NCBI RefSeq assembly: GCF_900566085.1 | Contig: NZ_UPHT01000092.1 | Location: 1-64,000, forward strand | Length of the DNA stretch: 64,000 bases | Origin: Mycobacterium attenuatum | Lineage (GTDB): Bacteria; Actinomycetota; Actinomycetes; Mycobacteriales; Mycobacteriaceae | Direction of reading: 5' to 3' | Shown here: positions 25,013 to 33,044 of the stretch, one piece after another | How the letters are laid out: every line of letters begins with the position of its first letter | Numbering within the stretch: position 1 is the stretch's first letter | Program-made: the position numbers and the translations under genes | The notes under the pieces: generated by a model | What the model saw: the letters and a program-made list of their open reading frames with translations, nothing else | Database searches by the model: none | What the model was told of the DNA's origin: nothing

Positions 25013-25396
25013 TTAGCTTCTGAACAGGATGGCCGTGACTGCGATGTCGACGGCCAGCAGGGCCAATGCGGACAACGGAACGACAAAACCGCGTCGCCGC
25101 GATGCGGTGAAAAAGGAGACGCCGAGCGTTACAGCAGCCACCACCACGGCCCCATACAGCAAGACGCCGTACAGCAAACCGTTGGGGCCAAGGTCAGGAC
25201 ACTGGGCCGAACTACATGCGGCCATGCTCATCGCCGCGCCGATGGCAAATATCATGACCAGCACAGCCGCGGGCACCGTCAGCAACGCCAGTAACCAATT
25301 CATCAGGACGCGACGCATCCGGCTGTGATCACCACCCGGTGGCGGCGCGCTGGCATCGGCGATGACTTCGCTGGGCTCTTTGTTCTGCAGCTGCAT
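25013..25396 (-). CDS. Small membrane protein
   Basis: A 127-residue protein with a short polar N-terminus and four hydrophobic segments: roughly residues 28-50 (LMNWLLALLTVPAAVLVMIF), 67-88 (GLLYGVLLYGAVVVAAVTLG) and two shorter ones at the end (VVPLSALALLAVDIAVTAIL). Two Cys between the first segments (AACSSAQCPD) would face the outside. The ATG at 25396 follows GGGAGGGAGG; the frame is open further upstream but without a start signal. The family is not recognised. Confidence 0.65.
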   Translation of the reverse strand: MQLQNKEPSEVIADASAPPPGGDHSRMRRVLMNWLLALLTVPAAVLVMIFAIGAAMSMAACSSAQCPDLGPNGLLYGVLLYGAVVVAAVTLGVSFFTASRRRGFVVPLSALALLAVDIAVTAILFRS

Positions 25397-25565
25397 CAGC
25401 GCCTCCCTCCCTGAGATTTCGCATAGCATCCAGCGCCGCAGTAAGTGGCGGCGCACCCCTGATCGCTTCCTGCCCGACTACCCGCGTGGGCGGTAGCGAA
25501 ACATCCGGGCACGCGATCCATGGCAGTGGCCGGGTTTCTCGGCGCCCCGACGCCTGGCGGCCCAA

Positions 25566-26234
25566 TCAGCGCCTGGCCGGAAAGTCCACGCCGGCCCGCG
25601 CGCTCTTGAGATCCTCGACGAACAGCGCGTAGGCCTCGCGGCGGCGCTGGCTACGATCCCGCAGCACCGCCGACGGGTGAACCGTTGCCGTCACCAGCGG
25701 TTCAGGGTCGACGTCGAATCGCAAGGCCGACGGCAGGCGCAATCGCTCACCACGATGCGCGGTCACACGAAAGGTACTGCCGAGCAACGATTGCGCGGCG
25801 GTCGCACCCAAGCAGACGATCAATTGTGGCCGTACTGACTCGATTTCGGCGATCAGCCAGGGTTTGCAGGCCACCACTTCGGTCCGGGAAGGCTTCTGAT
25901 GAATGCGCCGCTTGCCTTCCCTGCGGAACTTGAAGTGCTTGACGGCATTGGTCTGATAGGTCCATCCGGGGGCGATGCCGGCGTCATCGAGAGCCCGCTG
26001 CAGAAGTCGACCCGCCGGGCCCACGAAGGGAAGTCCCTCTTGGTCCTCGCGATCGCCCGGCTGTTCCCCGACCAGCATGAGCGGCACACCACGCGCGCCA
26101 TGACCGAAGACCGTCTGGGTAGCGTCGACGTAGAGCGCGCAACCCCGGCAGCGGCCCGCCGCGTCCTCCAAAGCCGTCAATTCCAGATCGTCGGGTAGGA
26201 AGCTTCCGGCTCCTGCGGCAGGTGCCGTAGTCAT
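25566..26234 (-). CDS. udgX: UdgX-type uracil-DNA glycosylase
   Basis: A 222-residue member of the uracil-DNA glycosylase superfamily. It has the UdgX-type motif A GEQPGDREDQEG, the inserted loop KRRIHQKP with its His (residue 112), and motif B HPSAVLR. In M. smegmatis UdgX the His of this loop forms a covalent bond with the abasic sugar after uracil removal, so the protein stays attached to DNA. Cys 29 and 32 (CRGC), with two later Cys, fit the 4Fe-4S cluster. The length is normal. Assignment rests on the loop, which other UDG families lack. Confidence 0.88.
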   Translation of the reverse strand: MTTAPAAGAGSFLPDDLELTALEDAAGRCRGCALYVDATQTVFGHGARGVPLMLVGEQPGDREDQEGLPFVGPAGRLLQRALDDAGIAPGWTYQTNAVKHFKFRREGKRRIHQKPSRTEVVACKPWLIAEIESVRPQLIVCLGATAAQSLLGSTFRVTAHRGERLRLPSALRFDVDPEPLVTATVHPSAVLRDRSQRRREAYALFVEDLKSARAGVDFPARR

Positions 26235-26371
26235 AACCGCCTCCGGCCGGCTGCGCCGGCGTTGACCTCGCTACCTTCGTCCACCGGTATTCCTTCATCG
26301 AACGTCCACGTGTCGGGATACCCTCTTCGGCGGTACGCAATCGGGCGCACCAACCGGCGCAAATCCAATCC

Positions 26372-26758
26372 TCAGGCTTCTCCGCTGGTAGCGACGCGTT
26401 TGGACCGTGTCGATTGTGCGGATGCCTTCGCAGCGTTGCGCAGCGAGCGGTTGCTGGCCTGCAAGTCGTTGTTCGCGGCAGCCAGTGCCGCGTTGTCGTC
26501 TTCGAGGCTGAGGATGCGCGCTATTCCGGCCAGATTGATTCCTGCGTCGACCAGAGCGCTGATGCGCTGAAGTCGGGCCAAGTCGGCGGCGCTGTACCGC
26601 CGTGTCCCACCGTCACTACGAGCCGGCGTCAACAATCCGTAGCGCTCATACAGCCGCAGCGACTGCACGGCAAGACCGGAGAGCTCCGCTGCCACCGAGA
26701 TGCCGTACACGCCCTGATCGGGCGCCGGGGCACCGACTTCGTCGGGACGGTCAGCCAT
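26372..26758 (-). CDS. MerR-family regulator, HspR-like, of the small heat-shock gene
   Basis: A 128-residue regulator with a MerR helix-turn-helix: YGISVAAELSGLAVQSLRLYERYGLLTPARSDGGTRRYSAADLARLQRI, then a dimerising helix (LEDDNAALAAANNDLQASNRSLRN). It lacks the Cys of metal-sensing MerR proteins and resembles HspR, the repressor of heat-shock genes. It is divergent from hsp18 with 146 bp between, and a 22-bp inverted repeat lies in that gap. It probably represses hsp18 and itself. Confidence 0.8.
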   Translation of the reverse strand: MADRPDEVGAPAPDQGVYGISVAAELSGLAVQSLRLYERYGLLTPARSDGGTRRYSAADLARLQRISALVDAGINLAGIARILSLEDDNAALAAANNDLQASNRSLRNAAKASAQSTRSKRVATSGEA

Positions 26759-26837
26759 ACACCCTCCCCTCGACCACTAATCGCATAGAAAACCTGTCTA
26801 TCACACTTGCATTCTTATGTCGATAGTGATATATGAA

Positions 26838-26859
26838 ATCTATGTCGTTAGACATAGAT
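26838..26859 (+). promoter_or_regulatory. 22-bp inverted repeat, probable operator of hsp18
   Basis: ATCTATGTC-GTTA-GACATAGAT has perfect 9-bp arms, 46 bp before the hsp18 ATG. Half-sites TGTCTATCAC (about 26795) and TATGTCGATAG (about 26816) lie further upstream, as if two or three regulator dimers bind. The sequence differs from the HAIR element of HspR as I recall it. Confidence 0.7.
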
Positions 26860-26904
26860 CAGTTCTTCACCGTACCCAGCAGATTGGAGTGAGAGGTGAC
26901 CACC

Positions 26905-27342
26905 ATGCTGATGCGCACCGACCCGTTCCGCGATCTGGATCGCATCGCCCAGCAGGCGCTGGGCACGGCCGCCCGGCCAGCGGTAATGCCCATGGATGCG
27001 TGGCGGGATGGCGAACAATTCGTCGTCGAGTTCGACCTTCCCGGCATCGACGCCAACTCCTTGGACATCGATATCGAACGCAACGTGGTGACCGTGCGAG
27101 CAGAGCGGCCCGGCGTCGATCCGAACCGGGAAATGCTGGCCAGCGAGCGGCCGCGCGGTGTATTCAGCCGCCAACTGGTGCTCGGCGAAAACCTCGACAC
27201 CGAGCGGATCGAGGCGTCCTACCAGGAAGGCGTCCTGAGACTGGTGATCCCGGTGGCCGAGCGGGCCAAGCCGCGCAAGATCTCCGTCGCCCGTGGCAAC
27301 GGACATCAGGCCATCGACGAGGCTGACCCGAACTCGAGGTGA
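26905..27342 (+). CDS. hsp18: 18 kDa small heat-shock protein (Hsp20 family)
   Basis: A 145-residue alpha-crystallin-domain chaperone, very close to the M. leprae 18 kDa antigen from the first residues ([20 protein letters not shown]) onward. The crystallin domain spans about residues 28-125 ([32 protein letters not shown] to [18 protein letters not shown]). It binds unfolded proteins and is not an ATPase. The ATG at 26905 matches the M. leprae start and follows GAGAGGTG; a GTG three codons earlier is possible. M. tuberculosis lacks this type, so it helps place the organism. A hairpin at 27363 ends the unit. Confidence 0.9.
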   Translation: MLMRTDPFRDLDRIAQQALGTAARPAVMPMDAWRDGEQFVVEFDLPGIDANSLDIDIERNVVTVRAERPGVDPNREMLASERPRGVFSRQLVLGENLDTERIEASYQEGVLRLVIPVAERAKPRKISVARGNGHQAIDEADPNSR

Positions 27343-27362
27343 TCGAAGCCTGACCGGGGGAT

Positions 27363-27413
27363 GGCGCGGCGACCGTCAGCGTTATCCAGATACGCCGGGC
27401 CGGTCGCCGCGCC
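27363..27413 (+). terminator. Hairpin after hsp18
   Basis: GGCGCGGCGACC and GGTCGCCGCGCC form a 12-bp perfect stem with a 27-base loop, starting 20 bp after the TGA. The loop is long, so it may be a weaker terminator. Confidence 0.6.
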
Positions 27414-27661
27414 GCCGCCAGCTGCCATGTAACGAATAGCTCGACGCGACTGCTAATTCGGCGTGCCGGGCAAACCTGGCGCACAGTCCCTACGCGTTGT
27501 TTTCAAGCGCCGTCGGCGTCGGCCACCAGCGCCGTGTATCGCGATGGCGCCGATCTGTGGCCCAGGTCATGCTCCGTCTTTCTCGTGTGCGCACGTTGCG
27601 ACGGCTGGTCGCGTCCAACGAGCACACTCCGAGGAGGCGATGTTCGCAATGACCCGGACTG

Positions 27662-27838
27662 GTGACGGCCAGTCGCCCGGCATCGAGCAAGCTTGCCAAC
27701 GTCAAGCTGCGGCAACTGGCCGAGCAAGTCTGTCGAGATTTCCGCACTGTCAATCAACCGTTCTCGTCGTCGCCGCAATTGGGTCGACTGCTGCGGACCG
27801 CGCATCGGCGCCTCGCGGCGCAGACCGGCAAGCGGTGA
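27662..27838 (+). CDS. Possible small protein
   Basis: A GTG-initiated 58-codon frame reads VTASRPASSKLANVKLRQLA, EQVCRDFRTVNQPFSSSPQLG and ends LAAQTGKR. The helical, evenly composed sequence looks more natural than the surrounding frames and could be the tail of a lost gene, but there is no ribosome-binding site and no family match. Confidence 0.25.
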   Translation: MTASRPASSKLANVKLRQLAEQVCRDFRTVNQPFSSSPQLGRLLRTAHRRLAAQTGKR

Positions 27839-28119
27839 CGCCGCAGGCCGGCCTAATCGGCGCCCGGTGGCTCATGCGGCGCCGGTTTCCCTCGATCGGG
27901 GGACGGCAGATTCATCCGGGCGGTGGCCGGTCGGCTGACAGACATCGCCGCAAGACGACGGCATCGTGATTGCCGCAGCAGTCTCCACGTCGGATCCTGC
28001 CGCCAAACACCGCGAGCCGGAAGGGTGCACCGTGAAGGTTGGGGCCGGGTCGACCGCCGGACGGGAATCGAAATGAGCAGCTTCGCAATTGCCCCTCAGA
28101 CCGCGATCCAGTGGGCCGC

Positions 28120-28842
28120 ATGACGGCTATCCCCTCTACGCCGCGCCAGGCCCGCTACCAGATCCCGACGCTCTGGGCGATGACCAACGACGAAGTGGTA
28201 CCCGGGGATGCCGTGTACCCCAAAGACATTGGTGACCAGTCAGCGGATTCGCCACCGTGGTGGGACACCAACGCGGACGTGGAGCTGCAGCGGGCGGTAC
28301 AGCAGCTCCTTGCCGCGCTGGGTGTCGACGAGGGCGAACACACCGCCAACACACCCGCACGCGTCGCACGCGCATGGCGGGAGATGCTGTGGGGATACCA
28401 CGAGGTGCCAGAAGACCACCTTGACACCGATTTCCCCGCTCCCGACGACCCCGGGCTGATCGTGATGCACGGCATCTCGTTTGCCTCCACCTGCGCGCAC
28501 CACCTGTTGCCGTTCTCGGGCACTGCCACCATCGCCTACCGCCCCCATCCCGGGCAGCGCATCGTGGGCCTGTCCAAGCTGGCCCGGCTGGTTCACGGTT
28601 ATGCCGCGCGACTGCAGGTGCAGGAGCGCATCGGGCACCAGGCGACGGCAGGGATGATGCGCAAGCTCAACCCGTCCGGGGCCATGTGTGTCATCACCGC
28701 GCGACATGACTGCATGCGCTTGCGCGGGGTCCGCGAGCCCGCCGCCGAGGCCACCACCGAGTCCCGCAAAGGCATGTGGCTGGATCGTGAAATAGCGCTG
28801 GTCCACCGCCTGCATGCCAGCGGCCGGCCCGGTGCGGGTTAA
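28120..28842 (+). CDS. folE: GTP cyclohydrolase I (FolE) paralog
   Basis: A 240-residue enzyme of the GTP cyclohydrolase I family, which converts GTP to dihydroneopterin triphosphate for folate or pterin synthesis. The zinc ligands are present in TCAHHLLPF (Cys and His) and ARHDCMRLRGV (Cys). GHQATAGMM and LSKLARLVHGYA are family signatures. No other folate gene is nearby, so this is likely an extra copy in a stress locus. The start is uncertain: ATG 28120 gives an additional N-terminal 30 residues, and ATG 28180 (MTNDEVVPGD) is also possible. Its stop TAA shares bases with the stop of the convergent stress-protein gene. Confidence 0.85.
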   Translation: MTAIPSTPRQARYQIPTLWAMTNDEVVPGDAVYPKDIGDQSADSPPWWDTNADVELQRAVQQLLAALGVDEGEHTANTPARVARAWREMLWGYHEVPEDHLDTDFPAPDDPGLIVMHGISFASTCAHHLLPFSGTATIAYRPHPGQRIVGLSKLARLVHGYAARLQVQERIGHQATAGMMRKLNPSGAMCVITARHDCMRLRGVREPAAEATTESRKGMWLDREIALVHRLHASGRPGAG

Positions 28843-29726
28843 GCCGACCGCGCCACGATCAGGGGCATCCGCACGGCATGCACCACCGCGTTACTCACCG
28901 AACCCAGCAGCATGCCGGTGACGCCGCCGCGTCCATGACTTCCGACCACAACCAGCTGAGCTGTTTGCGACCGCTCGACCAGCTGTCGTGCCGGGCGATC
29001 ACACACGACCACTCGGCGCACGGTCACATCGGGATAGCGCTCCTGCCAGCCGGCCAGCCGTTCAGCGAGCAGCACCTGGGCTTCTGCTTCCACCGCCGAC
29101 CAGTTCAGTCCGGGCAGTTCGACCACCTCGAGGTCGCTCCACGCATGCAGCGCGATCAGCTCCGCCCCCCGCCGGGAGGCTTCGTCGAACGCCACCGCCA
29201 CCGCAGCCTCCGACGCCGGTGACCCGTCGATCCCGAGCAGCACCGGGGCGTGCAACGGATCCGGGATCAATAGGTCTTGGTCACGGATGATCGCGACCGG
29301 ACACCGGGCGCGTCGCACCAGGCTCGAACTGACCGAGCCGAGCAAGACCCGGCCCAGCGCACCACGTCCGGAACTGCCCACGACGATCATCTCCGCCTCG
29401 GCCGACATTTCGACCATGGTGGGCACCGGCGTGGAAAACACGATCTCGCTCTTGACGGTGAGCTTGCGCTCCCCCGCGACCGCCTCGTCGGCGATCTTGT
29501 GCGCAGCGGCGAGGACCTTGCGCCCCTCGTCTTCCTGCCACACCGCCCAGGTGTCCGGGTACGGCATCGGAGGCCAGGTCGCCACATCGGTGCTGACCAC
29601 ATGGACGATGGTCAGCTGAACGTTGCGCATCGCGGCATCGCGGGCCGCCCAACATACCGCGGCATTCGAGGCGGGTGAGCCGTCCGCTCCGACGACAACG
29701 CCGAGACGCTTTTCCAAAATCGACAT
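28839..29726 (-). CDS. Tandem-domain universal stress protein
   Basis: A 295-residue protein of two UspA domains (VVVGADGSPASNAAVCWAARDAA; PVLLGIDGSPASEAAVAVAF). Both ATP-binding loops look intact: VVGSSGRGALGRVLLGSVS in the first domain and VVGSHGRGGVTGMLLGSVS in the second. It is like Rv2005c, Rv2026c and Rv2623. It stands 146 bp downstream of a second such gene on the same strand, and a DosR-like box lies in the gap. Expression under hypoxia is inferred, not shown. Confidence 0.88.
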   Translation of the reverse strand: MSILEKRLGVVVGADGSPASNAAVCWAARDAAMRNVQLTIVHVVSTDVATWPPMPYPDTWAVWQEDEGRKVLAAAHKIADEAVAGERKLTVKSEIVFSTPVPTMVEMSAEAEMIVVGSSGRGALGRVLLGSVSSSLVRRARCPVAIIRDQDLLIPDPLHAPVLLGIDGSPASEAAVAVAFDEASRRGAELIALHAWSDLEVVELPGLNWSAVEAEAQVLLAERLAGWQERYPDVTVRRVVVCDRPARQLVERSQTAQLVVVGSHGRGGVTGMLLGSVSNAVVHAVRMPLIVARSA

Positions 29727-29824
29727 TTCGTTGCTCCTCCGATTACCTGACGTGTGTCGGCAAAGCTAAAGCCAAGCTACAGAACACATCCCGCTATGGC
29801 GTCTTCCGAACGGCCTGACCACCA

Positions 29825-29838
29825 GGGACCAAAGACCT
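29825..29838 (-). promoter_or_regulatory. DosR-like box upstream of the universal stress protein gene
   Basis: On the minus strand it reads AGGTCTTTGGTCCC, 11 of 14 positions of GGGACTWWAGTCCC, about 100 bp upstream of the start at 29726. Consensus recalled, match counted by eye. Confidence 0.45.
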
Positions 29839-29872
29839 TTGTTTCGGGTGTTGCGGGGCACGGGGGCGGCGA

Positions 29873-30757
29873 TCAGGAGGGCCTGACGACGATGACAGGA
29901 ATTTTCGCCGAGTGTGCCACCGCTGAGCCGACCGAACCCAGGAGCATGCCGGGAAATCCCCCGCGGCCGCGACTTCCCACTACCAGCAATTGCGCGTGCT
30001 GCGCCTCTTCGAGCAGCCAGTGCGCGGGCTTGTCGCAGACCAGCGAGCGGCGCACCTGGACGTCCGGATACTGCTCTTGCCAGCCTGCGAGACGTTCGGC
30101 GAGCACCTCCTCTCCTTGGTTCTCGCGATCGCGCCAGTCCATTCCGAGGACGGGGAAAACCCCCACGTCACTCCATGCGTGCAACGCGACCAGAGCTACC
30201 CCACGACGGGATGCTTCGTCGAAGGCCAAGGCCGTCGCGGCTTCCGAAGCCGGTGAGCCGTCGATGCCCACCACAACCGGCGCGGTGGTGTCGGCAACCA
30301 CACCGTCGTCGGAATGAATGACCGCTACCGGGCACTGCGCATGGTGCAACAGCGCCGAACTCACCGAACCCAGCAACGTGCGGCCCAGCGCCCCCATCCC
30401 CTGACTTCCGACGACGGTCATCCACGCGTCGTTGGAGGCTTCGATGAGCGCCGGCACGATGTTGGAATACACCACCTCGGCGCGGACATCCGGCGAGCCG
30501 GATCCGCCCAGGCTATCCCGCAGCGCCTGGTGTGCCCGCTTGATCACAGCGTGCGATTCGTCTTTCTGCCACTCGGGCATTTCGGTGTACAGCTGCCCCA
30601 CCGGCCAGCCGACAACGATGGGGGCGACACCGTGCATCAATGTGACGGGCAGCTGGTGCAAGATCGCCTCGCGGGTGGCCCAGGCTACCGCCGCGTCGGA
30701 TTGCTTCGAGCCGTCAACGCCTACCAGAATCCCGTATCGCGTTGCATCCCTTGACAT
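29873..30757 (-). CDS. Tandem-domain universal stress protein
   Basis: A 294-residue protein with two UspA domains (ILVGVDGSKQSDAAVAWATREA; VVVGIDGSPASEAATALAF). Loops: VVGSQGMGALGRTLLGSVS, with the middle Gly-x-Gly altered by Met, and VVGSRGRGGFPGMLLGSVG, intact. The second domain is very similar to that of the downstream neighbour, suggesting duplication. It is divergent from the cold-shock-like gene at 31044. A weak DosR-like site lies between the two. Confidence 0.88.
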   Translation of the reverse strand: MSRDATRYGILVGVDGSKQSDAAVAWATREAILHQLPVTLMHGVAPIVVGWPVGQLYTEMPEWQKDESHAVIKRAHQALRDSLGGSGSPDVRAEVVYSNIVPALIEASNDAWMTVVGSQGMGALGRTLLGSVSSALLHHAQCPVAVIHSDDGVVADTTAPVVVGIDGSPASEAATALAFDEASRRGVALVALHAWSDVGVFPVLGMDWRDRENQGEEVLAERLAGWQEQYPDVQVRRSLVCDKPAHWLLEEAQHAQLLVVGSRGRGGFPGMLLGSVGSAVAHSAKIPVIVVRPS

Positions 30758-30896
30758 TTCACCCTCCTTGCGGTGGCACCTCGTTACCGGCGGAGACCGG
30801 GCCGAATCCTCACCTCAGCGGGGTCCGGGCGGTCGCGAGGCTCGACCTGACGGTATACGACGGCCGACCGGTCCAGCAGAGACCATGGACCTCACT

Positions 30897-30916
30897 TTGC
30901 CGCATTTGGTCCCCGA
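30897..30916 (+). promoter_or_regulatory. Weak DosR-like box in a divergent promoter region
   Basis: TTGCCGCATTTGGTCCCCGA agrees with TTSGGGACTWWAGTCCCSAA at 14 of 20 positions; its right half (TTTGGTCCCCGA) is good and its left half poor. It lies between a universal stress protein gene and the cold-shock-like gene and could serve either. Confidence 0.3.
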
Positions 30917-31043
30917 TGGGCTCGCCGGTAGGCCGAATAGCTCACCAAATCAGAGTCGAAGGACCCTACGCCGAGTCCCCTTTCGATCGATACCGTCGGG
31001 CACGTCGGGGTCCACCGGCAGTAACGAGGGGAAGGCTGTCACA

Positions 31044-31301
31044 ATGCCCGTCACCAACAGCTACGACGTCGAAGCGATGCTGGATTCGATGGCGACCGTG
31101 TCGTATGGCGTTATCAACTGGTTCGATGACGAGCGCGGATTCGGATTCGTTCAACCCGCTGACGGTGAGCGCGACGTCTTCATCGACTCCTCTGAGATCG
31201 TCGATTGGCCTGCCGGCGGCGTTCATGAAGGTCAGCATGTGAGCTACCAAACCGGGGGCACCCGGCACTGGCCGCTCGCGCAGGCCGTACACATCCTCTG
31301 A
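31044..31301 (+). CDS. Cold-shock-domain protein
   Basis: An 85-residue single cold-shock domain protein. YGVINWFDDERGFGFVQPADGERDVFIDSSEI contains both RNA-binding motifs, RNP1 (here RGFGFV in place of KGFGFI) and RNP2 (VFIDSS in place of VFVHFS). The N-terminal 18 residues (MPVTNSYDVEAMLDSMAT) are an extension that classic CspA lacks. The changed RNP2, with His and Phe replaced by Asp and Ser, suggests weaker or different nucleic-acid binding. The ATG follows GAGGGGAAGG. It ends 11 bp before the convergent channel gene. Confidence 0.78.
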   Translation: MPVTNSYDVEAMLDSMATVSYGVINWFDDERGFGFVQPADGERDVFIDSSEIVDWPAGGVHEGQHVSYQTGGTRHWPLAQAVHIL

Positions 31302-31312
31302 CGGCGCGCCGG

Positions 31313-32188
31313 CTACTGCTCCCGCGGCTGAAGCCGCGCGATGACGTAAAACGGCAGCGCCACAAAAACCGTGCCGCCCACCAGATTGCCGAGGCTGGTG
31401 ACGCAGATATTGGTGACCAAGCCATGGGCTCCCCAGCCCCAGCCGATCCCGCAATGTGGCGCATTCGGGTGAAAAGCATTGAGCAGCAACGGCAATCCCA
31501 GGAATCCGACATTGGCCACGACATGTTGGTCGCTGCCGATCACGAACGCGAAGGGCCCGTAGAACGCAAAGCCCATCCGTGCGACGTCGCTGCGTGCCTT
31601 GTAATACATGCACATGGCGGTTTGCAGGAACCACGTGCACAGCACCGCCAACAGGAACGCGGTCCAAAAGGGCTGCCCTGCTTTCTGGGCGCCGACGATT
31701 GCCGCACGGGTGGCGAACGCACCCAGGTAGGGACCGCCTGCCGCGGCGCACACAGCGACAAAGACCAGTGCGCCAACGATATTGCCGCTCAGGCCGATGA
31801 TCAGTAACTGTAGGTAGCAGCTGATACGCATGCGTCCTTGAAGCACCGCAAAAAAACCCGCTGCCATGTCAGCGGTGATCAGCGAGGCTCCGGACACCAG
31901 GATGAGAACAAAGGACATGCCGAAAGCCAGACCCATCAGCAGGCTGGCGATGCCGGGCGTGGCGACCCCGGTGCTGACGACCAGCGACAGCAACGCGCCG
32001 AAGCCCACCATTGCCCCGCCGACCAGTGAACGGATCAGGAAAGCCCACGGGTGGGCGGACTTCTCGAGTGCCATGTCCGCTATTCGGGTCACCATGGCCG
32101 GGACGGCGAGTGGCTCGAACACATCGCCGGTGCGTCGATCGTCGCGCACGGGGGCCACGAGGTGTGGGCCCCAATCAAGCTGGGACAT
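31313..32188 (-). CDS. Formate/nitrite transporter family channel
   Basis: A 291-residue FocA/NirC-type pentameric anion channel. Six hydrophobic segments are visible (AFLIRSLVGGAMVGFGALL; LLMGLAFGMSFVLILVSGA and others). ASLITADM and ALCT-like stretches (LAVLCTWFLQTAMCMYYKARS) correspond to the conserved selectivity region, and SLGNLVGGTVFVALPFY is the family's last helix. Members carry formate, nitrite or hydrosulfide. It is the last gene of the operon starting at 35750, 38 bp after the flavin reductase. Next to a cyanase, cyanate or bicarbonate is a possible cargo, but that is a guess. Confidence 0.82.
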   Translation of the reverse strand: MSQLDWGPHLVAPVRDDRRTGDVFEPLAVPAMVTRIADMALEKSAHPWAFLIRSLVGGAMVGFGALLSLVVSTGVATPGIASLLMGLAFGMSFVLILVSGASLITADMAAGFFAVLQGRMRISCYLQLLIIGLSGNIVGALVFVAVCAAAGGPYLGAFATRAAIVGAQKAGQPFWTAFLLAVLCTWFLQTAMCMYYKARSDVARMGFAFYGPFAFVIGSDQHVVANVGFLGLPLLLNAFHPNAPHCGIGWGWGAHGLVTNICVTSLGNLVGGTVFVALPFYVIARLQPREQ

Positions 32189-32226
32189 GGAGTGCCTATC
32201 GGTAAGTTTGGAAAGTGTTGTGTCGC

Positions 32227-32781
32227 TTAAGACGTCACGGGGCGCACGGTGTCTGACCAGTCGTGCATCCGCCCCGAGTAGTAGAGCAGCGGCAGGCTGC
32301 CGCTACGGTGAACGGAGCCGGCGCGGATGAGGAGGATGACGTGGTCTCCCGCGTCATAGATCCGGTCGATGAACCCGCTGATCCAGGCAGCCGCGCCGGC
32401 AAGCACCGGGCACCCGCCGGCATCGGTGCCGAATTCGACTCCGGCGAAACGATCCTCGACTTTGCTGGCGAAGCGCCGAGCCAGGCCCGCTTGGTCTCGG
32501 GCCAGCACGTTGACGGCCACCGGACTGCCCATCCGAAACGCCGGAAGACTGCCCGCGGTGCGCGCCACGCACTGCAGCAGCAGGGGCGGGTCGATCGACA
32601 CCGAGGCGAACGAACTGATGGTGATGCCGACCGACCTGTCGCCGAGGCGGGCGGTCAGGACGGTGACGCCGGAGGGAAAGGCGCCCATGGTGTTTCGCAT
32701 CGAGGTCGAGTCGACGCATCCGCCGGGCGGCCGACTGCCATGGCGGTCCGGTAGCAGCGGCGGGGTGTCGGCGTTGGTCAT
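32227..32781 (-). CDS. Flavin reductase domain protein
   Basis: A 184-residue protein of the flavin reductase-like family (NAD(P)H:FMN/FAD reductase). Signature: MRNTMGAFPSGVTVLTAR, then SFASVSIDPPLLLQCV for flavin binding, and a His near HRSGSLPLLYY. Such proteins hand reduced flavin to a separate monooxygenase. It overlaps the anti-sigma gene (ATGA) and sits three genes below an acyl-CoA-dehydrogenase-fold protein that could be its oxygenase partner. Confidence 0.8.
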   Translation of the reverse strand: MTNADTPPLLPDRHGSRPPGGCVDSTSMRNTMGAFPSGVTVLTARLGDRSVGITISSFASVSIDPPLLLQCVARTAGSLPAFRMGSPVAVNVLARDQAGLARRFASKVEDRFAGVEFGTDAGGCPVLAGAAAWISGFIDRIYDAGDHVILLIRAGSVHRSGSLPLLYYSGRMHDWSDTVRPVTS

Positions 32782-33044
32782 GGTCGGCCTTTCCTGAAGG
32801 TGTTGATCGCGTCGATGACCCCCGTAACGTCAGCATCGCTGAGCTTTTCCCCATTGAAGACGTGGTCGAGCAGGATCTTCAGATCCAGCATTTGCTGGAG
32901 ATACACCAGGCACGGTGGGCAGTCGTGGAGGTGTTTGGCCACGATCGCTCCCCAGTCGCGCGGATCCGAGTCGACCAGGTCGTCGACGAGTCTGACGAAG
33001 TCAACGCAGTCGATGGCGGGAACCGTGTTGTCGTGGACGGTCAT
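32778..33044 (-). CDS. Zinc-binding anti-sigma factor
   Basis: An 88-residue cytoplasmic protein with the anti-sigma zinc motif H-x3-C-x2-C in KHLHDCPPC (His 38, Cys 42, Cys 45) and a further Cys at 13. Proteins of this kind hold an ECF sigma factor inactive and release it on oxidation or ligand stress. It has no membrane segment, so the signal should be cytoplasmic. Its ATG overlaps the sigma-factor stop codon and its stop overlaps the flavin reductase start, so the three are translationally coupled. Confidence 0.78.
   Translation of the reverse strand: MTVHDNTVPAIDCVDFVRLVDDLVDSDPRDWGAIVAKHLHDCPPCLVYLQQMLDLKILLDHVFNGEKLSDADVTGVIDAINTFRKGRP

Larger units (their letters stand above)
27343..28119. 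other. Intergenic stretch between hsp18 and folE
   Basis: About 780 bp with no strong gene. It holds the hsp18 terminator (27363-27413) and a 58-codon frame at 27662-27838. Long frames on both strands here have arginine-rich compositions typical of shadow reading in G+C-rich DNA. Confidence 0.45.

Noticed and set aside
27463..27969. 168-codon plus-strand frame between hsp18 and folE
   Set aside because: Arg/Ala/Pro-rich composition, no start signal and no domain; a better but still weak frame is the 58-codon one inside it.
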